Source: Leclercia adecarboxylata (lineage in GTDB: Bacteria; Pseudomonadota; Gammaproteobacteria; Enterobacterales; Enterobacteriaceae). From it: a stretch of DNA of 64,000 bases. The notes beneath the pieces are model-generated. The model was not told the DNA's origin. It made no database searches and saw only the letters and a list, made by a program, of their open reading frames with translations. Positions 54,429-64,000 of this stretch are shown piece after piece (position 1 is the first letter of the stretch; every line of letters begins with the position of its first letter). A program made the translations under genes and the position numbers. The stretch lies in contig NZ_CP035382.1 in assembly GCF_006874705.1 (NCBI RefSeq), positions 620,001-684,000 on the forward strand. The letters are read 5' to 3'.

Positions 54429-55784
54429 ATGTTGTCCAAATTTAAGCGTAATAAACATCAACAACACCTTGCTCAACTACCGAAGATTTCTCAGTCAGTT
54501 GATGATGTAGAGTTCTTTTATGCTCCCGCCGATTTTCGGGAGACGCTACTGGAAAAAATTGCCAGCGCAACGCATCGTATCTGCATTATCGCGCTTTATC
54601 TGGAACAGGATGAAGGCGGCAGCGCCATTTTACGTGCGGTATACGAGGCCAAACGTCAGCGCCCGGAACTGGATGTACGCATCCTGGTTGACTGGCACCG
54701 CGCCCAGCGCGGCCGTATTGGTGCGGCCGCATCCAACACCAATGCCGACTGGTATTGCCGCATGGCGCAGGAGAACCCTGGCGTAGAAGTCGCGGTTTAT
54801 GGTGTTCCGGTTAACACCCGCGAAGCACTCGGTGTCCTCCATTTCAAAGGCTTCATTATTGATGACAGCGTGCTGTATAGCGGCGCGAGCCTGAATGATG
54901 TCTATCTGCATCAGCTCGATAAATACCGTTACGATCGCTATCACCTGGTGCGTAATGCCCGCATGGCAGACGTTATGTTCGAGTGGGTGGATCAGCATCT
55001 GGTGCACGGTCGCGGCGTGAATCGCCTTGACGATCCTCATCGTCCAAAAAGCCCGGAGATTAAAAATGATATTCGCCTTTTCCGTCAGGAACTGCGCGAT
55101 GCCATGTTCCATTTCCAGGGCGATGCAGATAACGAACAGCTTGCGGTGACCCCGCTGGTGGGTCTGGGCAAATCCAGCCTGCTCAACAAAACCATCTTCC
55201 ATCTTATGCCGTGCACCGAGCATAAGCTGACCATCTGTACGCCGTACTTCAACCTGCCGGCCGTGCTGGTGCGTAATATCATTCAGCTTTTACGCGACGG
55301 TAAAAAGGTTGAGATTATCGTCGGCGATAAAACCGCGAACGATTTCTTCATCCCGGAAGATCAGCCGTTTAAGATTATCGGCGCCCTGCCTTATCTGTAT
55401 GAGATCAACCTTCGCCGCTTCCTCAGTCGCCTGCAGTATTATGTAAATACCGATCAGCTGGTGGTGCGTCTCTGGAAAGATGAAGACAACAGCTATCACC
55501 TGAAAGGGATGTGGGTTGATGATGAGTGGATGCTGCTGACGGGGAATAACCTCAACCCGCGCGCATGGCGACTGGATCTGGAGAATGCCATTCTGATCCA
55601 CGACCCTCGTCACGAGCTGGCCGCTCAGCGCGATCGCGAGCTGGAGCTGATCCGCACCCACACCACTGTGGTTAACCACTACCGCGATCTGCAGAGCATT
55701 GCTGATTACCCGGTCAAGGTCAGAAAGTTGATCCGCCGCCTGCGCAGGATCCGAATCGATCGCCTGATTAGCCGCATTTTGTAA
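54429..55784 (+). CDS. pssA: CDP-diacylglycerol-serine O-phosphatidyltransferase
   Basis: Phosphatidylserine synthase of the phospholipase D superfamily, 451 aa, peripheral membrane. Two HKD motifs: His138, Lys140, Asp145 in HFKGFIIDD, and HLKGMWVDD near 357. Basic C-terminal tail [21 protein letters not shown] at 54429, directly after a GTG that is not conserved. Confidence 0.97.
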   Translation: MLSKFKRNKHQQHLAQLPKISQSVDDVEFFYAPADFRETLLEKIASATHRICIIALYLEQDEGGSAILRAVYEAKRQRPELDVRILVDWHRAQRGRIGAAASNTNADWYCRMAQENPGVEVAVYGVPVNTREALGVLHFKGFIIDDSVLYSGASLNDVYLHQLDKYRYDRYHLVRNARMADVMFEWVDQHLVHGRGVNRLDDPHRPKSPEIKNDIRLFRQELRDAMFHFQGDADNEQLAVTPLVGLGKSSLLNKTIFHLMPCTEHKLTICTPYFNLPAVLVRNIIQLLRDGKKVEIIVGDKTANDFFIPEDQPFKIIGALPYLYEINLRRFLSRLQYYVNTDQLVVRLWKDEDNSYHLKGMWVDDEWMLLTGNNLNPRAWRLDLENAILIHDPRHELAAQRDRELELIRTHTTVVNHYRDLQSIADYPVKVRKLIRRLRRIRIDRLISRIL

Positions 55785-55789
55785 TCTTC

Positions 55790-55815
55790 AGCCCTGTCCT
55801 CGACGGGGCTTTTTT
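55790..55815 (+). terminator. pssA terminator
   Basis: Stem agccc/gggct (with a longer imperfect stem) followed by T6, ending at the base before an ATG in frame with yfiM. Confidence 0.75.
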
Positions 55816-55827
55816 ATGGAGGTCGTT

Positions 55828-56151
55828 GTGCGTTATTTCCTGTTAATGGGCTGTCTGGTACTGTCTGGCTGCAGCCATATGGCTCAGGATAGCTGGTCTG
55901 GTCAGGATAAAGCGCAACACTTTTTAGCCTCGGCGATGCTATCGGCGGCGGGCAATGAATACGCTCAACGCCAGGGTTTTAGTCGCGATCGCAGCGCGGC
56001 ATACGGCCTGATGTTTTCGGTAAGCCTGGGAGCATCGAAGGAGCTGTGGGACAGCCGCCCGGCGGGGAGCGGCTGGAGCTGGAAAGATTTTGCCTGGGAT
56101 ATCGCCGGGGCTACGACCGGCTATACCCTGTGGCAACTGGCAGAGCACTAA
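55828..56151 (+). CDS. yfiM: lipoprotein YfiM
   Basis: Predicted lipoprotein of 107 aa with lipobox LSGC at Cys15 and a small DUF2279-like body; function unknown. Start chosen is GTG (55828), preceded by GGAGG at 5-nt spacing and matching the E. coli MR-YF start; the ATG at 55816 would consume that ribosome site. It converges with kgtP by 4 nt. Confidence 0.88.
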   Translation: MRYFLLMGCLVLSGCSHMAQDSWSGQDKAQHFLASAMLSAAGNEYAQRQGFSRDRSAAYGLMFSVSLGASKELWDSRPAGSGWSWKDFAWDIAGATTGYTLWQLAEH

Positions 56152-57455
56152 AGGCGGACCCCTTTCCCTTTTCGGTGCAGCATCAACGAGACAATAAATG
56201 CCAGCGCGCCCATCAGCGTGACGTACCAGAAGAAGACCGTCTCACTGCCTGCCGATTTTAGTGACAGCGCGACGTACTCCGCTGAGCCGCCAAACAGGGC
56301 ATTAGCCACCGCATAAGACAACCCAACGCCCAATGCACGTACCTGCGCCGGAAACATCTCTGCCTTAAGAATGCCGCTGATAGAGGTGTAAAAACTGGCA
56401 ATGACCAGCGCTACCATCACCAGAGCAAAAGCGGCATAAGGAGAGGAGACATGCTGAAGTGCCGTGAGAATGGGCACAGTGCACAACGTCGACAACCCGC
56501 CAAAAATCAGCATAGAGCTACGCCGTCCGATTTTATCCGACAGCGCGCCGATGATGGGCTGAATGAGCATAAAGATAAATAGCGCCACCGTCATGACCAT
56601 ACTCGCTACGTTAGCATGCATACCTGTGGTATTAACCAGATACTTCTGCATGTAGGTCGTGAAGGTATAGAAGGTGAGTGACCCCCCTGCTGTAAAGCCG
56701 AGCACCATCAAAAATGCCTTTCGGTTACGCCACAAACCTTTAAATGAACCTGCCTCTTTTAACGCTCTCACCTCTTTTCGGGAGGTTTCATCCAGCTGGC
56801 GGCGTAACCACAACGCCACCACGGCAAGTACCGCGCCGAGCGCAAAAGGAATACGCCATCCCCATGCACGGAGATCTTCATCACTCAATACCTGCTGCAG
56901 GATCACCACCGCCAGGATAGCCAACAGCTGACCGCCTATCAGCGTCACGTACTGAAATGAGGCATAAAAGCCTTTACGCCCTTCCACTGCAACTTCACTC
57001 ATATAGGTCGCGCTTGTGCCATATTCTCCACCGACTGAGAGCCCCTGGAACAAACGCGCCAGCAACAGTAAGGCCGGTGCCCATGTGCCAATCGCGTCAT
57101 AGCCGGGCAGACATGCGATTACCAAAGAGCCGAAACACATCATGCAGACGGAGATCAGCATGGAGGCTTTTCGCCCTTTTCGATCGGCAATGCGGCCAAA
57201 CAGCCAGCCGCCAATCGGACGCATTAAAAAGCCAGCGGCGAAGACACCTGCGGTTTGCAGCAGTTGAGTAGTAGTGTTGCCGGATGGGAAGAAGATATGG
57301 GCAAAATAGAGTGAGCAAAACGAGTAAACGTAAAAGTCGAACCACTCAACCAGATTACCTGAAGAGGCGCCGACAATTGCCCAGATCCTGCGGCGAGTAT
57401 CGCCGTCTGCTGCTTTTTTACTATCCGTATCTGTACTTGCTACGGTTTCTGTCAT
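56148..57455 (-). CDS. kgtP: alpha-ketoglutarate permease
   Basis: MHS-type MFS proton symporter importing 2-oxoglutarate, 435 aa with 12 membrane helices and the RxGGxxxG-like motifs ([18 protein letters not shown] and DKIGRRSS). Matches E. coli KgtP without gaps except at the N-terminus. GGGGA ribosome site. Confidence 0.96.
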   Translation of the reverse strand: MTETVASTDTDSKKAADGDTRRRIWAIVGASSGNLVEWFDFYVYSFCSLYFAHIFFPSGNTTTQLLQTAGVFAAGFLMRPIGGWLFGRIADRKGRKASMLISVCMMCFGSLVIACLPGYDAIGTWAPALLLLARLFQGLSVGGEYGTSATYMSEVAVEGRKGFYASFQYVTLIGGQLLAILAVVILQQVLSDEDLRAWGWRIPFALGAVLAVVALWLRRQLDETSRKEVRALKEAGSFKGLWRNRKAFLMVLGFTAGGSLTFYTFTTYMQKYLVNTTGMHANVASMVMTVALFIFMLIQPIIGALSDKIGRRSSMLIFGGLSTLCTVPILTALQHVSSPYAAFALVMVALVIASFYTSISGILKAEMFPAQVRALGVGLSYAVANALFGGSAEYVALSLKSAGSETVFFWYVTLMGALAFIVSLMLHRKGKGVRL

Positions 57456-57607
57456 TTTAAATCCCCTGTCTTACATTGCGGGCCATTGCACCCATTCCAG
57501 TAAAACCAGATTTAAAATTTAACGTTAGGTAAAAAAATTGTTTCTTTTATGTTTCATTTCATTTTGTGAGACAAATCATAAAACGGGCGCTACCGCGAGT
57601 TATATCA

Positions 57608-58063
57608 TTATCCCCACTTTTTTTGATGCGCTTGTTTTCTTTGCAAATAATCTTCGTCGGCGCGAATTTTATCCCACCATCCTTTAAAGATTTTTGCCGC
57701 TTCGGCTTTAACAGGATCGTGATCTAACGGACGAACATTGCGTTCATCATCGTACTTTTTCCCGCCTTTGTGGTTGGCGTAGCGCCTGGCGCGGGTATAT
57801 CCCATCTGAATAAATTTTCTCGCCATATCCATACCCACAAAATCGTTTTGCTGACGGTACTGCTCAAACAGCGCGTAAATCTCCTGAGCAGATTTGGTCG
57901 CAACTTCAGCATTTTTGTATCGCCAGTGGGGCAGAATTTCGCTTTTGTAAGGTTCAACCAGCAGAACACCCTGCTCTCCCCGTCCTACCTGATAAAGTTC
58001 GGGGTGGTCACGAAAGTTGGTGTTGGCAAAATCCTGGTCGTAGTTAAAGGGGGGGTTCGGCAA
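57608..58063 (-). CDS. DUF4385 family protein
   Basis: A 151-aa soluble protein rich in Lys, Asp and aromatic residues, of unknown function; conserved DUF4385 features include FNYDQDFANTNFRDHPELYQ and GVLLVEPYKSEILP. The best start is TTG at 58063 with GAGG 5 nt upstream; codons 4-6 cross a C7 tract. It lies just past the 5S rRNA terminator, oriented with the rrn operon. Not found at this place in E. coli K-12. Confidence 0.8.
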   Translation of the reverse strand: MPNPPFNYDQDFANTNFRDHPELYQVGRGEQGVLLVEPYKSEILPHWRYKNAEVATKSAQEIYALFEQYRQQNDFVGMDMARKFIQMGYTRARRYANHKGGKKYDDERNVRPLDHDPVKAEAAKIFKGWWDKIRADEDYLQRKQAHQKKWG

Positions 58064-58138
58064 AATAACCTCGCTGACAATGCGTATCTTGTTATTTTAG
58101 CCAGAGATTGTTGATTTTGCCCGGACCGAGGGAAAAGC

Positions 58139-58170
58139 AAAAAACCCCGTACCTTGCGGTACGGGGTTTC
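58139..58170 (-). terminator. rrn operon terminator
   Basis: Stem aaaccccgtacc/ggtacggggttt with a 4-nt loop followed by Ts on the minus strand, just after the 5S gene. Confidence 0.92.
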
Positions 58171-58178
58171 TTTAATTA

Positions 58179-58298
58179 ATGCCTGGCAGTTCCCTACTCT
58201 CGCATGGGGAGACCCCACACTACCATCGGCGCTACGGCGTTTCACTTCTGAGTTCGGCATGGGGTCAGGTGGGACCACCGCGCTACAGCCGCCAGGCA
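58179..58298 (-). rRNA. rrf: 5S ribosomal RNA
   Basis: 120-nt 5S rRNA beginning TGCCTGGCGGC and ending with GCCAGGCAT; the closing stem is intact. Last gene of the rrn operon. Confidence 0.97.
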
Positions 58299-58387
58299 AA
58301 TTCTGTTGTCACCCCACCCGCAGGCGCAGTGAATAATCTGTATCAGCTGAAAATCTCTCAAATCCGCCGAAACAGCTTCGGCGTTGT

Positions 58388-61293
<2,906 letters not shown>

Positions 61294-61675
61294 TCACAAC
61301 CCGAAGATGTTTCTTTCGATTCATCATCGACTTGCGAAAATTTGAGAGACTCTGACACACCGCTTATCTGCTCTTATTACGGAGAACAGACACGGCGTGT
61401 CGTTTCAATTTTCAGCTTGATCCAGATTTTTAAAGAGCAAATATCTCAAACGTAACTCAGAGAGTTAGTTTTGAGATACTGATTGGTTGTGCCTTTCACT
61501 CACACCCAGCAAGTGGCGTCCCCTAGGGGATTCGAACCCCTGTTGCCGCCGTGAAAGGGCGGAGTCCTAACCGCTAGACGAAGGGGACACGATGTGTCGC
61601 GACTTCGCAGCCGTCTTGCTCGTTACTTTTCATCAGACAATCTGTGTGAGCACTGCAAAGGCAGGTTCTTTAAGG
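61294..61675 (-). other. 16S-23S internal transcribed spacer
   Basis: A 382-nt spacer that carries tRNA-Glu and a boxA element (TTGCTCTTTAAA at 61429-61440) for rRNA antitermination before 23S. Only one tRNA is present. Confidence 0.9.
61514..61588 (-). tRNA. gltT-type: tRNA-Glu (UUC)
   Basis: 75-nt tRNA with encoded CCA; acceptor GTCCCCT/AGGGGAC, anticodon TTC within CCTTTCACG, T-loop GTTCGAATC. Single glutamate tRNA in the spacer as in E. coli rrnG. Confidence 0.97.
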
Positions 61676-63217
<1,542 letters not shown>

Positions 63218-63350
63218 AAGTTTGATGCTCGTGAATTAAACTTCGTAATGAATTACGTATGTTCACTCAGAGACTTTGGTATTCATTTATCGTCTTGCGA
63301 CGTTAAGAATCCATGTCACTTTGAGTGCCCACACAGATTGTCTGATAAAT

Positions 63351-63362
63351 TGTTAAAGAGCA
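63351..63362 (-). promoter_or_regulatory. rrn leader boxA
   Basis: TGCTCTTTAACA, the boxA antitermination motif bound by NusB-NusE (and SuhB), 134 nt before the 16S start. Confidence 0.88.
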
Positions 63363-63398
63363 GTGCCGCTTCGTTTTTCGCTGCGGCGCGGGTTGTGC

Positions 63399-63426
63399 AT
63401 ACTACGCTTTCCCGCTTCAGAGTCAA
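63399..63426 (-). promoter_or_regulatory. rrn promoter P2
   Basis: Minus-strand -35 TTGACT (63421-63426) and -10 TAGTAT (63399-63404), 16-bp spacing. Confidence 0.85.
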
Positions 63427-63496
63427 GCGATAATTTCACGCTTTTCTCTGCTGACCCGGCGGCTTGTTTGCCGTTGTTCCGTGTCAGTGGAGGCGC

Positions 63497-63524
63497 ATTA
63501 TAGGCAGTTCTTCTGGGCTGGCAA
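63497..63524 (-). promoter_or_regulatory. rrn promoter P1
   Basis: Minus-strand -35 TTGCCA (63519-63524) and -10 TATAAT (63497-63502) with 16-bp spacing and a GCGC discriminator typical of stringent control; A/T-rich UP-element sequence is at about 63525-63545. Confidence 0.88.
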
Positions 63525-63606
63525 GTATAAAGTGAAAATTATTTACTGACCGCTCACTTTCCAGGCAATTCTGTATCCAGACCTCTATTCTTGCCTGGTT
63601 TTTAAA

Positions 63607-63635
63607 CAAAAACGAGCCCCTGGGGGCTCGTTTTT
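63607..63635 (-). terminator. clpB terminator
   Basis: Stem aacgagcccc/ggggctcgtt with a short loop, flanked by A5/T5, 14 nt after the clpB stop. Confidence 0.9.
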
Positions 63636-63648
63636 GCCTTTTTGTGAC

Positions 63649-64000
63649 TTACTGCACTGCCACAATCTGGTCGTCTTTTTTCACCAGCTGTATCGTTTTG
63701 CCCGGGATTAGCTTCCCGGAAAGGATTTGCTGAGCCAGCGGGTTTTCTATCTGTTGCTGAATAGCGCGTTTTAAAGGACGAGCGCCGTACACCGGATCGT
63801 ACCCGTTCGCACTCAGCAGCTGCAGCGCGTCATCCGCAATCTGCATTTCATATCCACGCTCTTCCAGACGTTTATACAAACGTTGCAGCTGAATACGGGC
63901 AATCGAGGCAATGTGTTTCTCACCCAGCGGATGGAAGACCACCACTTCATCGATACGGTTGATGAACTCAGGACGGAAGCTGTGGCTCACCACGCCCAGC
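63649..64000 (-). CDS. clpB: ATP-dependent disaggregase ClpB, 3' part
   Basis: C-terminal 116 codons of the protein disaggregase that works with DnaK. The fragment covers the end of the second AAA+ domain ([18 protein letters not shown], then [18 protein letters not shown]) and ends IVAVQ. The 5' part lies outside the window; the GTG codon near 63993 is internal, not the start. Confidence 0.96.
   Translation of the reverse strand, partial: LGVVSHSFRPEFINRIDEVVVFHPLGEKHIASIARIQLQRLYKRLEERGYEMQIADDALQLLSANGYDPVYGARPLKRAIQQQIENPLAQQILSGKLIPGKTIQLVKKDDQIVAVQ

Larger units (their letters stand above)
63218..63648. other. rrn leader and promoter region
   Basis: A 431-bp region that holds the clpB terminator, P1 and P2 promoters and boxA leader, listed separately. 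Confidence 0.85.

Noticed and set aside
61514..61588. tRNA-Glu as an integration site for a genomic island
   Set aside because: It lies inside an intact rrn operon with no integrase or repeated 3' end nearby.

Overview
The window is a stretch of core chromosome from an enterobacterium (Enterobacteriaceae). Nearly every protein aligns without gaps, from memory, to an E. coli K-12 protein, and gene order follows the E. coli isc to clpB segment. Differences from E. coli (no hcaREFCBD, an MFS porter in place of yphCDEF, murQ/murP beside yfhH, a nickel/cobalt exporter pair beside csiE, no shoB/ohsC) point to an Enterobacter/Leclercia/Lelliottia/Klebsiella-like genome; the genus cannot be fixed from the sequence alone. 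There is no phage, IS element, integron, CRISPR array or defence island. Base composition and style are uniform, so this is ordinary vertically inherited backbone with a few accessory metabolic cassettes.

Layout. 1-2.8 kb: iscRSUA (Fe-S assembly) with a tandem IscR operator. 2.9-4.5 kb: trmJ and suhB. 4.6-8.7 kb: NicO-type metal exporter with its DUF1007 partner, csiE and an orphan hcaT. 8.8-16.3 kb: a yph sugar locus (aldose epimerase, MFS sugar porter, DUF5107/TPR protein, ROK repressor, DoxX-like yphA). 16.3-19.5 kb: glyA, hmp and glnB, with PurR and NsrR sites. 19.6-23.7 kb: glrK-qseG-glrR and the sRNA GlmY with a sigma54 promoter and upstream GlrR sites. 23.7-30.5 kb: purL, mltF, tadA and pgpC. 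30.5-34.4 kb: murP-murQ divergent from yfhH, then yfhL and acpS. 34.4-40.5 kb: the lepA-lepB, rnc-era-recO-pdxJ-acpS operon region. 40.7-43.5 kb: rpoE-rseA-rseB-rseC with an autoregulatory sigma-E promoter. 43.8-57.5 kb: nadB, trmN, srmB, grcA, ung, yfiF, trxC, tapT, patZ, pssA, yfiM and kgtP. 57.6-63.5 kb: a DUF4385 gene, then a complete rrn operon on the minus strand (16S, tRNA-Glu, 23S, 5S; rrnG position) with P1/P2 promoters and boxA. 63.6-64 kb: the 3' end of clpB.

Themes: translation and RNA maturation (rrn, tRNA-Glu, tadA, trmJ, trmN, tapT, rnc, era, lepA, srmB, suhB), envelope homeostasis (rpoE/rse, GlrKR/GlmY, lepB, mltF, pssA, pgpC, murPQ) and redox/iron metabolism (isc, hmp, yfhL, trxC, nadB, grcA). 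Many annotated regulatory sites are readable in the DNA (IscR, PurR, NsrR, FNR, NadR, sigma54/GlrR, sigma-E).

I see no convincing wholly new multi-gene system. The parts most worth follow-up are the yph sugar cassette with its palindromic operator, the NicO/DUF1007 pair whose partner would mature with an N-terminal His-Pro-His, the murQP/yfhH locus with a pair of matching 13-bp palindromes, the cluster of TTG starts with a 119-nt antisense gene overlap (mltF/tadA), and the DUF4385 gene beside the rrn operon that begins at TTG and runs straight into a C7 tract.
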